A stretch of DNA of 64,000 bases from CAYJEQ01 sp964369235 (GTDB lineage Bacteria; Bacillota; Clostridia; Oscillospirales; Ruminococcaceae): contig CAYJEQ010000005.1 in the NCBI GenBank assembly GCA_964369235.1, positions 1 through 64,000 of the forward strand, given 5' to 3'. The position numbers were made by a program, and so were the translations under genes. The notes under the pieces are model-generated. The model made no database searches, was not told the DNA's origin, and saw only the letters and a list, made by a program, of their open reading frames with translations. Below are positions 25,355 to 32,668 of this stretch, piece after piece (positions within the stretch are counted from its first letter, which is position 1; each line of letters opens with the position of its first letter).

Positions 25355-25726
25355 TTATTCAGCAATATTTCCGATTGTATACTCGGAAACAGGGCTGCCG
25401 TTTATTATATGCTCTCTAACAATCTTCTCTACCATTTCAGGTGTAACCTTAACATAGGTCACCTTCTCTTTGCCACCTTCATGGATTTCTACTACTGGCT
25501 CAAACTGGCAGATACCTATGCATCCTGTTTGCGCAACTGTAACATTTGAAACCCCACGCTTAGCAACTTCCTCGGTAAACTGTGTTAGCACCGGTCTAGC
25601 ACCTGCTGCAATACCACAGGTAGCCATACCTACTACTATTCTAATATTATCATCATCATCGTGTCTAACGCCAATCTTATTCTGCATCTGGTCACGAAGT
25701 GCTTTTAGTTCTTCTAGGCTTTTCAT
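25355..25726 (-). CDS. HndB-like thioredoxin-fold [2Fe-2S] protein
   Basis: A 123-residue thioredoxin-like ferredoxin of the kind called HndB in NADP-reducing hydrogenases. Visible ligands lie in VGMATCGIAAGARPV and AQTGCIGICQFEPVVEI (C-x4-A/C pattern and C-x3-C). The first 25 residues form a charged helix. It probably passes electrons between the flavin subunit and HydA or an outside acceptor. In the operon it lies between the HATPase gene and hydB. Confidence 0.88.
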   Translation of the reverse strand: MKSLEELKALRDQMQNKIGVRHDDDDNIRIVVGMATCGIAAGARPVLTQFTEEVAKRGVSNVTVAQTGCIGICQFEPVVEIHEGGKEKVTYVKVTPEMVEKIVREHIINGSPVSEYTIGNIAE

Positions 25727-25753
25727 AATCGAAATCTCCCTCTCTAAAATAGC

Positions 25754-26305
25754 TTATATAGATTTAATTAGTGTTTGTGTGTTTTCATTAATATACTCTT
25801 TAATAAATAGTGATACTTCAGGCAGTGATAGTGGAATATCTCCTAGAATTTCTCTAAGCTCTACTGTGCTTACCATAAATTCTCTACCATTATATATATA
25901 CCTGTAAGCTACCTCTGCACCTTCTTCATTACCTGCTAGTATACAATATGTTGCCGCTATATCCCCCATAGGCATTAAATTAATATGTCCTAAGGTAAAC
26001 TTAGCCTCAACCTTTGTACCTACATCTTTGGTAGAAATAATGGAAAAACTGCCATCACATAGCTCCGCAGCCATCTTAAAAAAAGGCACTCCAAAACCTA
26101 CTTTTCTCGTTGTTCTAGTGGTAAAGAAAGGATTTACTACAGACTCTAGCTGTTTTTCGTCCATGCCACATCCGTCATCTTCTATAGTCACCATCAATGT
26201 ATTTGTGTGGGTGTTTTCATCAATAGTTATAGTTAGAAGTTTAGCCTCTGCTCTAAGAGAATTATTAGCAAGATCTAGTATATGTAGAGATAGTTCACTT
26301 AGCAT
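25754..26305 (-). CDS. HATPase_c protein of the hydrogenase operon
   Basis: A 183-residue single-domain GHKL ATPase: N box HILDLANNSLRAEAK, G1 VTIEDDGCGMD, G2 FFTTRTTRKVGFGVPFFKMAAEL. It has no dimerisation/phosphoacceptor (HisKA) part, so it looks like an anti-sigma/serine-kinase-like or stand-alone regulator rather than a full histidine kinase. The C-terminal 70 residues have no recognisable motif. Such genes are common in clostridial hyd operons; the role is unproved. The start is uncertain: I chose the ATG at 26305 because homologous N-termini read MxELSLHILD, although a GTG at 26326 also has a ribosome site. Confidence 0.82.
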   Translation of the reverse strand: MLSELSLHILDLANNSLRAEAKLLTITIDENTHTNTLMVTIEDDGCGMDEKQLESVVNPFFTTRTTRKVGFGVPFFKMAAELCDGSFSIISTKDVGTKVEAKFTLGHINLMPMGDIAATYCILAGNEEGAEVAYRYIYNGREFMVSTVELREILGDIPLSLPEVSLFIKEYINENTQTLIKSI

Positions 26306-26364
26306 ATGTATAACCATGCCTTTCACTTATATCCCTTGGGATATATTGTATTGGTAAGAATATA

Positions 26365-26862
26365 TTACACCATGTATTTTTCAACAATTGAGTCAACTTC
26401 TTCTACTAATAGTCTGCCGTAAACATCTTCATTAACTGTAATTACTGGTGCTAGACCACAAGCGCCGATACATCTACAAGCTTCCAGTGAAAATTTACCG
26501 TCGTCGGTACATTCGCCACCTGCAATACCAAGCTTTTGGCTAAGTCTATCAAAGACATCACCTGCGCCTTTAACATAGCAAGCTGTTCCAAGACAGACAG
26601 AAATTTTATAATCACCTTTCGGATTTAGGGAGAACTGGGAGTAAAATGTTACTACACCATATACCTCAGCTAAGGGAATATCAAGTTCTGTAGATATTAT
26701 GCGTTGTACCTCTAAAGGAAGGTATCCATATATTTCTTGTGCTTCCTGTAGCACTGGCATTAGAGCACCTTGCTCGTCCTTGTTTAGGCTAATTACTTCT
26801 AGAAGTTTTTCTTCTTGCTCTTTAGTACCCTTAAAAGGGATTTTGGTTTTTTTATTAACCAC
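26365..26862 (-). CDS. hydC: HydC, NuoE-like [2Fe-2S] subunit of the hydrogenase
   Basis: A 165-residue NuoE-family protein. The N-terminal helical bundle contains LMPVLQEAQEIYGYLPLEVQ, and the thioredoxin-like domain binds a [2Fe-2S] cluster through CLGTACYVKG and EACRCIGACGLAP. It is the first gene of the hyd operon. The start is GTG at 26862, with AAGGAGG eight bases upstream. Confidence 0.94.
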   Translation of the reverse strand: MVNKKTKIPFKGTKEQEEKLLEVISLNKDEQGALMPVLQEAQEIYGYLPLEVQRIISTELDIPLAEVYGVVTFYSQFSLNPKGDYKISVCLGTACYVKGAGDVFDRLSQKLGIAGGECTDDGKFSLEACRCIGACGLAPVITVNEDVYGRLLVEEVDSIVEKYMV

Positions 26863-27073
26863 TTGTTCTGCCTCCTTAATGGATTTTACATAGCTAAGTC
26901 AATGTCTTATACCAAATCATTACTGATTTGATTATTAATTTTCATGATATTTCACCTTGCTAATTCTGATAATATAGTAAAATATCCGATACTAAAACTT
27001 AAAGACATATAGCTACTATAATTTGCTCCTTAAAATTGCTAAGATATAGGGCTGTCAAAATAACCCTTAAAAC

Positions 27074-27102
27074 ATTATACTCAATCGTTAAATTAAAGTC
27101 AA
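27074..27102 (-). promoter_or_regulatory. Sigma-A promoter of the hyd operon
   Basis: On the minus strand TTGACT (27097-27102) is 17 bases from TATAAT (27074-27079). This is close to consensus and lies 212 bases upstream of hydC, implying a long leader. Confidence 0.8.
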
Positions 27103-27245
27103 TACGATTTAAAAAGTGAATTATTTTTTTCACTTCTGCACAAAAAATAAGCACAAATTTTAGCACTAATATTTTAACAACTTGCCAAATTAATTTGCAT
27201 TTAGATAAATAGATATAAATTCGTTAAATAATAAATTAAATATGG

Positions 27246-27274
27246 TTGTTTTGACAAATTACTCGTGCTATAAT
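27246..27274 (+). promoter_or_regulatory. Possible promoter of the DRTGG/sensor module
   Basis: TTGTTT (27246-27251) and TATAAT (27269-27274) are 17 bases apart and about 55 bases before the first gene. A perfect TTGACA at 27251 is only 12 bases from the same TATAAT and cannot be its -35. Confidence 0.4.
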
Positions 27275-27329
27275 GTAACAAAGGTTATATACTATAAAGT
27301 TATTTACACTATATAAGGAGTAAAATTAT

Positions 27330-27677
27330 ATGACAATTAATAGGATTAAAGAACTACTAGAAGCTACTGTTATCTGTGGCGATGACAATCTAGACCAAGA
27401 GGTACTTACCGCTTGTGGAAGCGATATGATGAGTGATGTATTAGCCTATGTAAAAGAACAGTCCATTTTGCTTACAGGACTTGTGAATTCACAGGTTATA
27501 CGCACTGCAGAGATGATGGATTTTAGCTGTGTAATTTTTGTCCGTGGGAAAAAGCCTGATCAGGATATGATTGATCTTGCCAATGACCGAGGAATTATAC
27601 TTATGTCCTCGCCTAAAAGAATGTTTGTTGCCTGTGGGATTCTTTATCAAAATGGATTAAAAGGAGAGCTGGAATAA
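27330..27677 (+). CDS. DRTGG-domain protein
   Basis: A 115-residue protein of the DRTGG family, small domains often found with CBS domains or next to hydrogenase genes. It begins MTINRIKELLEATVICGDD and contains DMMSDVLAYVKEQSILLTGLVNSQVIRTAEMM and DRGIILMSSPKRMF. No catalytic residues are evident; it is probably a ligand-binding or protein-binding module. It has an AAGGAG site and overlaps the next gene by one base (TAATG). A second family member is three genes downstream. Confidence 0.8.
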   Translation: MTINRIKELLEATVICGDDNLDQEVLTACGSDMMSDVLAYVKEQSILLTGLVNSQVIRTAEMMDFSCVIFVRGKKPDQDMIDLANDRGIILMSSPKRMFVACGILYQNGLKGELE

Positions 27678-28096
27678 TGTCATTACTATCCTTGGTTTTT
27701 ACTGTAGATGGTGATGATTTTAGCCGAGCTGGAACCGCATCTAGCAGTACCAAAGCACAACTAAAAAAACTAGGACTGCCCTCTGATATTATCAGAAGGG
27801 TAGCTATTGCTATGTATGAAGGCGAGATAAACATGGTAATACACGCAAATGGTGGTACTGCCTCAGTGGAGGTAAAGGAAGACTCTATTATAATAACGCT
27901 AAATGATGTAGGTCCAGGTATCCCTGATATTCCTAAAGCTATGGAAGAAGGATTTTCCACTGCCACTGATACTGTACGCAGTTTAGGTTTTGGGGCTGGT
28001 ATGGGGCTACCTAATATGAAAAAATACACCGATAGTATTGACATCACCAGTGAAGTAGGTGTTGGTACTAATGTAATTATGCTTATTAATATTTAA
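27677..28096 (+). CDS. RsbW/anti-sigma-like HATPase
   Basis: A 139-residue GHKL ATPase related to serine-kinase/anti-sigma proteins of the RsbW/SpoIIAB type: N-box IAMYEGEINMVIHANGG, G1 LNDVGPGIPD, and G2 GFGAGMGLPNMKKYTD. With no other domain, it may phosphorylate or hold a partner protein, or signal the state of the hydrogenase-like protein encoded downstream. It is translationally coupled to the preceding DRTGG gene. Confidence 0.85.
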   Translation: MSLLSLVFTVDGDDFSRAGTASSSTKAQLKKLGLPSDIIRRVAIAMYEGEINMVIHANGGTASVEVKEDSIIITLNDVGPGIPDIPKAMEEGFSTATDTVRSLGFGAGMGLPNMKKYTDSIDITSEVGVGTNVIMLINI

Positions 28097-28118
28097 AAAC
28101 TAATATAAGGAGAGGCCA

Positions 28119-29462
28119 ATGGAAGGATATTTTCATTCAGTTGGACTGGTGGAAGAGTTGTGCCGTGGATGTACTAACTGTGTCCGTCGATGTCCTACAG
28201 AAGCTATAAGAGTTCGTAACGGCAAAGCCCTTATTATAAAAGATAGGTGTATAGATTGTGGCGAGTGTATACGCATCTGTCCCCATAGTGCTAAACAAGC
28301 CGTTGTAAGCAAGTTAGATTCCCTAGATAGCTTTAAATATAAAATCGCACTGCCTGCCCCTAGCCTATATGCCCAGTTTAATAATCTTGGATCACCTAAT
28401 ATAGTCCTATCAGCCCTAAAAAAATTTGGCTTTGATATGGTTTATGAGGTATCCCAAGCAGCAGAGATAATCACCCAAAGCACCAAGATGATTTTAAAAG
28501 AGAACACTGCAAAAAAGCCAATTTTAAGCTCAGCCTGTCCAGCAGTATTACGACTGATTTCTGTTAGATTCCCTGAGCTTATCGATAATATATTACCTCT
28601 TAAAGCCCCCGTGGCACTGGCTGCTATAAATGCTAGAGAGATTGCTAAAAAAACTACAGGGCTTTCCGATAATGAAATAGGCGTAGCCTTTATTACTCCA
28701 TGTCCTGCTAAGGTTACCGAAATTAAATCCCCATTGCTAGATAATCAAATACTAATTGATGAGGTTATGAGCATCTCAGACATCTATCCCAAACTACTGT
28801 CCTTAATGGATACTGCTGATATGCACTCCCATCTATCAGCCTCTGGCAGTGTTGGTGTAGGTTGGGCAAGTAGTGGTGGAGAATGTTATGGCTTAGACAC
28901 AGACAGCTATCTTGCAGCCGATGGGATCGAGAATGTTATTGGGGTGCTAGAAGGGCTAGAAGACGAGAAAATGCGAAATCTTAATTTTGTAGAGTTAAAT
29001 GCCTGTCCTGGTGGTTGCGTAGGTGGAGTATTAACTATAGAAAATCCATTTATAGCTAGAACAAAGCTGGTAAACCTCAGAAAAAAACTGCCATATAATA
29101 AGAACTATATAGATGACACCCTGCCTGTGGCAGCTAAGGCAGATATGAGCATTCAGTACAGTCCAGCTATGCGACTTGATGAGAATTTCGTAGAGGCTTC
29201 TAAGAAGCTTAAAAGGCTCAGAGAGATAGAAGCTGGATTATATGGGCTAGACTGTGGCTCCTGTGGAGCACCAAGTTGTAGATGTTTAGCCGAGGATATA
29301 GTAAGAGGATATGCCACTGAGGAATACTGTGTATACAAAATGGCAGAGCTTGCCTCAGACTCTGATAATCCTATTAATCCCCTACCAATAGCCTTTAGAA
29401 CTAAGGAACCTCGAACTATACCCCCTATTAGAAAGTCAGGAGAGAGAAAAGATGATTGGTAA
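28119..29462 (+). CDS. Group-B-like (putatively sensory) [FeFe] hydrogenase
   Basis: A 447-residue protein. N-terminal two [4Fe-4S] clusters (Cys15/18/21/25 and 44/47/50/54), an H-cluster domain with degenerate motifs SSACPAV (137-143, L1), TPCPAKVTE (193-201, L2) and NACPGGCVGG (294-303, L3), and a C-terminal cluster motif C-x2-C-x4-C-x16-C (in GLDCGSCGAPSCRC...EEYC). The four expected H-cluster cysteines are kept, but alanine replaces the proton-relay cysteine before the L1 ligand. That pattern and the C-terminal cluster are features of the group B/sensor-like enzymes rather than high-turnover hydrogenases. With HATPase and DRTGG neighbours, a hydrogen or redox sensor is the likely role (inference). 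Confidence 0.85.
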   Translation: MEGYFHSVGLVEELCRGCTNCVRRCPTEAIRVRNGKALIIKDRCIDCGECIRICPHSAKQAVVSKLDSLDSFKYKIALPAPSLYAQFNNLGSPNIVLSALKKFGFDMVYEVSQAAEIITQSTKMILKENTAKKPILSSACPAVLRLISVRFPELIDNILPLKAPVALAAINAREIAKKTTGLSDNEIGVAFITPCPAKVTEIKSPLLDNQILIDEVMSISDIYPKLLSLMDTADMHSHLSASGSVGVGWASSGGECYGLDTDSYLAADGIENVIGVLEGLEDEKMRNLNFVELNACPGGCVGGVLTIENPFIARTKLVNLRKKLPYNKNYIDDTLPVAAKADMSIQYSPAMRLDENFVEASKKLKRLREIEAGLYGLDCGSCGAPSCRCLAEDIVRGYATEEYCVYKMAELASDSDNPINPLPIAFRTKEPRTIPPIRKSGERKDDW

Positions 29463-29778
29463 AATTATAGCAGATGAGAATTTCACAGAGGAAGTAATGG
29501 TAGAAGACAGGGAGATAAGCTCTATCTACTGTTGTGACCTACTGAGTATAGCAATGGCTAAAGCTCCTATGGACGGTATCTGGGTTACTGTTATGGCAAA
29601 TGCCAATACCCTTGCAGTTGCAAGCCTAGCTGATATATCCTGTGTGGTCTTTGCCGATGGTACTCGACTAACACCACAGGACAGTCAAACAGCAAAGGAT
29701 AAAGGTATTAATGTGCTTTATACAAACCTTGATATATTTACTGCTGCAGTTAAAATCAAAGAAATACTAGGACTATAA
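29452..29778 (+). CDS. Second DRTGG-domain protein
   Basis: A 108-residue relative of the DRTGG protein at 27330, with IYCCDLLSIAMAKAPMDGIWVTVMANANTLAVASLADISCVVF and DKGINVLYTNLDIF. It overlaps the end of the hydrogenase-like gene by 11 bases, and its AGGAGAG site lies inside that gene, so expression is coupled. The two DRTGG proteins may form a heteromer; this is not shown by the sequence. Confidence 0.78.
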   Translation: MIGKIIADENFTEEVMVEDREISSIYCCDLLSIAMAKAPMDGIWVTVMANANTLAVASLADISCVVFADGTRLTPQDSQTAKDKGINVLYTNLDIFTAAVKIKEILGL

Positions 29779-29816
29779 TTTATGCTTATGACTATACATT
29801 TAAGGAGGTGGCTTAA

Positions 29817-30530
29817 CTGGAGATAAAATACGATTTACATATCCATTCCTGTTTATCCCCCTGTGGTGATGATGCCATGACTCCCGATGTAATAGCTGGC
29901 ATAGCAGCCTTAAATGGACTTGATCTCATAGCCCTTACTGACCATAACTGTGCCCTCAACTGCCATGCCACTAAAGAAGCTTGTGATAATTATGGTATTA
30001 GTTTTATAGCTGGGGTAGAGGTAACTACAGCAGAAGATGTACATATAGTCAGCCTTTTTCCTAGCTGTGATGATGCAGTTAATTTTAGCAATGAGCTTAG
30101 TAGCCACCTGCCACCTATTAAAAATAAAGAGAAAATCTTTGGCAATCAGCTGGTGGCAGATATTAATGGCGCGACCATATCCACAGTGGAAAATCTACTT
30201 ATTATGGCTGTTTCCCTTAATATTTCCCAGTGTGTAAAACTGGCAGAAAAACATGGTGGTTTTTCCTTTCCAGCCCATGTGGAAAAGGATAGTAATAGTA
30301 TACTTGCCATATTAGGTGGATTTCCACAGGAATGTGATTTTCCACTAATAGAGGTAAAGAATATGGACAAGGCAAATAGCAACCCACTTTTTGAAAGTGA
30401 AATAAATGGCAGAAGGGTAATTAGCTCCTCCGATGCTCACTACCCTCACCAAATCACCCAAGATGGAGATAGTTTCCTCAGTGATGGCAGTGATTTTTAC
30501 AGTGTTAGAAAGGCTCTTATGGGTTATTAG
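29817..30530 (+). CDS. PHP-domain phosphoesterase, apparent CTG start
   Basis: A 237-residue PHP-domain protein. The metal-binding motif DLHIHS (residues 6-11) and LSPCGDDAM lie upstream of the first ATG (29877), so translation must begin earlier. The frame is closed by TAA at 29814, leaving CTG at 29817 as the only plausible start, exactly eight bases after AAGGAGG. Further PHP motifs are LDLIALTDHNC, FIAGVEVTTAEDVHIV, GGFSFPAHVEKDSN and SSSDAHYP. It probably hydrolyses a phosphoester (nucleotide or sugar phosphate) and ends the sensor module. A sequence error creating CTG from TTG/ATG cannot be excluded. Confidence 0.82.
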   Translation: MEIKYDLHIHSCLSPCGDDAMTPDVIAGIAALNGLDLIALTDHNCALNCHATKEACDNYGISFIAGVEVTTAEDVHIVSLFPSCDDAVNFSNELSSHLPPIKNKEKIFGNQLVADINGATISTVENLLIMAVSLNISQCVKLAEKHGGFSFPAHVEKDSNSILAILGGFPQECDFPLIEVKNMDKANSNPLFESEINGRRVISSSDAHYPHQITQDGDSFLSDGSDFYSVRKALMGY

Positions 30531-30633
30531 TATAACAAGATAAATTACTGCAATAGTCTATAATTCCCCTAGAATATTTAGAATGGTATAGCCCATGTGT
30601 AAATAAAACATCAAGAAAGGATTGGACATTTAT

Positions 30634-32325
30634 ATGATAAAGATACCTGGTACTATTATGTCAGAAGGTCTTGCCATTGGAAATGTAGTTATCCCTCAAA
30701 TGTCTATGGCAACCTTAGAGTTTACCCCTTGTGAAGATAAAGATGCGGAGAAAATCAAGGTTAACAAAGCCTTAAAGGTTGCCATAACCTCTCAACAGAT
30801 GCTTATTAATCACCATAGTTCTGGCAATAAAGACACAAGAGATATACTTATGGCATATCTATTTATGCTAAAAGACCCCGACCTTAAGGTGCAAATCCAT
30901 CAAGCTATAGACAATGAGGGCTGTTCAGCACCTTGGGCTGTAAAACAGGTTTTTGACAGTATGATAATGTCACTATATAGCTGTGATGACAGTTATATGA
31001 AAAGTCGTGGTGAAGATCTATCCAATGTTATGAACCGTCTTGTGGATATACTACAGGGTAGGGATCACAATGAGCCTACTCAGATTAAAGAAGGCTCTAT
31101 ACTAGTATTTAACAGTATCTCACCTTCTCAGTTTGCAGCATTAGATCTTAGTAAAGTTGCTGGATTTATCTCTGCTACTGGCAGTGCCGGATCCCATATT
31201 GCCATTATGGCAAGAGCTGCACAGATACCAGCTATCTGTTGTAAAGCAGATGATATTGAGAAAATTTCCTCTGGTCAGTCGGTTGTTTTAGACTCGGTAA
31301 ATGCAACTATTATAGTAAATCCTAAACAGGATATACTAGCCCGTTACATTAACACTATTATGCAGAGAAAAGAAATTCTCAAAGAAGAACTGGAGTTTAA
31401 AAACAAAGCTAGTAAAACCAAAGACGGTGTAGAAATCCCAGTGGAAGCTAATATATCCAGTTTAAAGGATATGCCTTCTACAGTTGAGTATCACGCCAGT
31501 GGTATAGGACTTGTAAGAACGGAGTTTTTATTTGAAAATGGTCTACCCTCCTGTCAAGAACAGTTTGAAAAATACAAAAAAATTCTTGAGATGATGTCTG
31601 GTAAGCCTGTTGTCTTTAGATTATTAGATGTAGGTGGGGATAAACTATCCAGCCTAAATAATTACAAAGAGGATAATCCCTTCCTAGGCAATCGTGGTAT
31701 AAGACTTCTAACCCACCACAAAGATGTAATTGCCACCCAGATTAAAGCCCTATTAATGGCTTCTCCATTTGGTGATGCTACAATACTTCTACCAATGATA
31801 TCCTCGGTAGACGAAGTAAGAGTAGTAAAAAAAGTTATTAAGAAAATTAAAAAAGAACTTATAAAAGACAATATTCTTTTTGATGATAAAATTAAAGTTG
31901 GTGCTATGATAGAGGTGCCTTCTGCAGCAATTCTAGCAGATGAAATTGCCAAAGAGGTGGATCTATTTAGTATAGGCACCAATGATTTAACCCAGTATAC
32001 ACTGGCTGTAGACAGAACAAATCCTCTAGTAGCCTCTCTATATAATAACTGCCACCCAGCTGTATTAAAGTTAATGGAAATGACCGTTAACGCTGCCGAC
32101 AAAGCAGGTATACCTGTATGTGTATGTGGCGAGATGGCTTCCCAGATTAATATGGTAAGACTGCTTCTAGGACTGGGTATAGACAAAATCAGCATTAGCC
32201 CTAATATGATATGTAGTGTACGCCACGAGCTATCTAAATACACTATGGAGGAAAATATCCACCTTGCCAACCGTGCAAAACGCTGTATATCTGCTGAGGC
32301 TGTGTACGCACTGCTAAGAAACTAA
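30634..32325 (+). CDS. ptsI: PTS enzyme I (phosphoenolpyruvate-protein phosphotransferase)
   Basis: A 563-residue enzyme I, the general entry point of phosphate into the sugar phosphotransferase system. The phosphorylated histidine is in ATGSAGSHIAIMARA (His188), and the C-terminal PEP-binding barrel has GIGLVRTEFLF, RLLDVGGDK, FSIGTNDLTQYTLAVDR and CGEMAS near its end. The start at MIKIPG fits the family; a TTG four codons earlier is possible but its ribosome site is too close. No ptsH is adjacent, so HPr is encoded elsewhere. A strong terminator follows. Confidence 0.93.
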   Translation: MIKIPGTIMSEGLAIGNVVIPQMSMATLEFTPCEDKDAEKIKVNKALKVAITSQQMLINHHSSGNKDTRDILMAYLFMLKDPDLKVQIHQAIDNEGCSAPWAVKQVFDSMIMSLYSCDDSYMKSRGEDLSNVMNRLVDILQGRDHNEPTQIKEGSILVFNSISPSQFAALDLSKVAGFISATGSAGSHIAIMARAAQIPAICCKADDIEKISSGQSVVLDSVNATIIVNPKQDILARYINTIMQRKEILKEELEFKNKASKTKDGVEIPVEANISSLKDMPSTVEYHASGIGLVRTEFLFENGLPSCQEQFEKYKKILEMMSGKPVVFRLLDVGGDKLSSLNNYKEDNPFLGNRGIRLLTHHKDVIATQIKALLMASPFGDATILLPMISSVDEVRVVKKVIKKIKKELIKDNILFDDKIKVGAMIEVPSAAILADEIAKEVDLFSIGTNDLTQYTLAVDRTNPLVASLYNNCHPAVLKLMEMTVNAADKAGIPVCVCGEMASQINMVRLLLGLGIDKISISPNMICSVRHELSKYTMEENIHLANRAKRCISAEAVYALLRN

Positions 32326-32361
32326 AATAGTCAAATTTCTTATATAGCCTTATAACAAAAC

Positions 32362-32426
32362 GGTTCTATAGCAAATGTTGGGGTAGTACCCCAATAGAAT
32401 TTTATCCCAACAATTAATATAGAGCC
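32362..32426. repeat. Dispersed palindromic repeat, copy D (short form)
   Basis: Outer ends GGTTCTATAGCAAATGTTGG and ATCCCAACAATTAATATAGAGCC match the family, but the long central hairpin is reduced to TTGGGGTAGTACCCCAA. It looks like an internal deletion derivative. It lies between the ptsI stop and its terminator. Confidence 0.85.
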
Positions 32427-32435
32427 AACAAAACT

Positions 32436-32472
32436 AATGGTCTGACACTTTATAGCTGTCAGACCATTTTTT
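32436..32472 (+). terminator. Intrinsic terminator of ptsI
   Basis: A perfect 12-bp stem (32436-32447 with 32457-32468) followed by T6. It is placed after repeat copy D, so copy D is transcribed with ptsI. Confidence 0.92.
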
Positions 32473-32571
32473 ATCTATTTTCTAAGACTATTGTAGAAAC
32501 AATCTACACTGTTATCCCTGTATATTTACACTATTACCATTGATAGCCCCTGTAATTATTAATGTTCATCA

Positions 32572-32650
32572 TTAAATATTGGGGTAAAATTATATGGGGC
32601 ATATTCCCTCGCCATGAGCGAGGGAATATGCCCCATAATTGATATAGAAC
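32572..32650. repeat. Dispersed palindromic repeat, copy E
   Basis: A perfect 20-bp stem (32593-32612 with 32618-32637) with core GGGGCATATTCCC and loop CATGA, flanked by ATTGGGGTAAAATT and AATTGATATAGAAC. It lies directly downstream of leuS and may also act as its terminator. Confidence 0.9.
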
Positions 32651-32668
32651 TATTACTTAATTACTATA

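Larger units (their letters stand above)
26863..27329. other. Divergent intergenic region between hydC and the sensor module
   Basis: A 467-base gap. It holds the minus-strand hyd promoter (27074-27102), a weaker plus-strand promoter (27246-27274) and a roughly 200-base hydC leader. The leader contains a 12-codon ORF at 26907-26945 (minus, MKINNQISNDLV) with an AAGGTG ribosome site, and a hairpin CAAATCA-TTAC-TGATTTG (26913-26930) covering its end. No convincing Rex box (TTGTTAA-N4-TTAACAA) was found. Confidence 0.5.

Noticed and set aside
27251..27274. TTGACA followed by TATAAT as a plus-strand promoter
   Set aside because: The spacer is 12 bases, too short for sigma-A; TTGTTT at 17 bases is the better partner.
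26863..27329. Rex operator in the hydrogenase promoter region
   Set aside because: TTAA-rich words such as CGTTAAATAATAAATTAA occur, but none keeps both TTGTTAA and TTAACAA halves.
31662..32270. Minus-strand ORF opposite ptsI
   Set aside because: Antisense shadow of the conserved PEP-binding domain; no ribosome site and no family resemblance.
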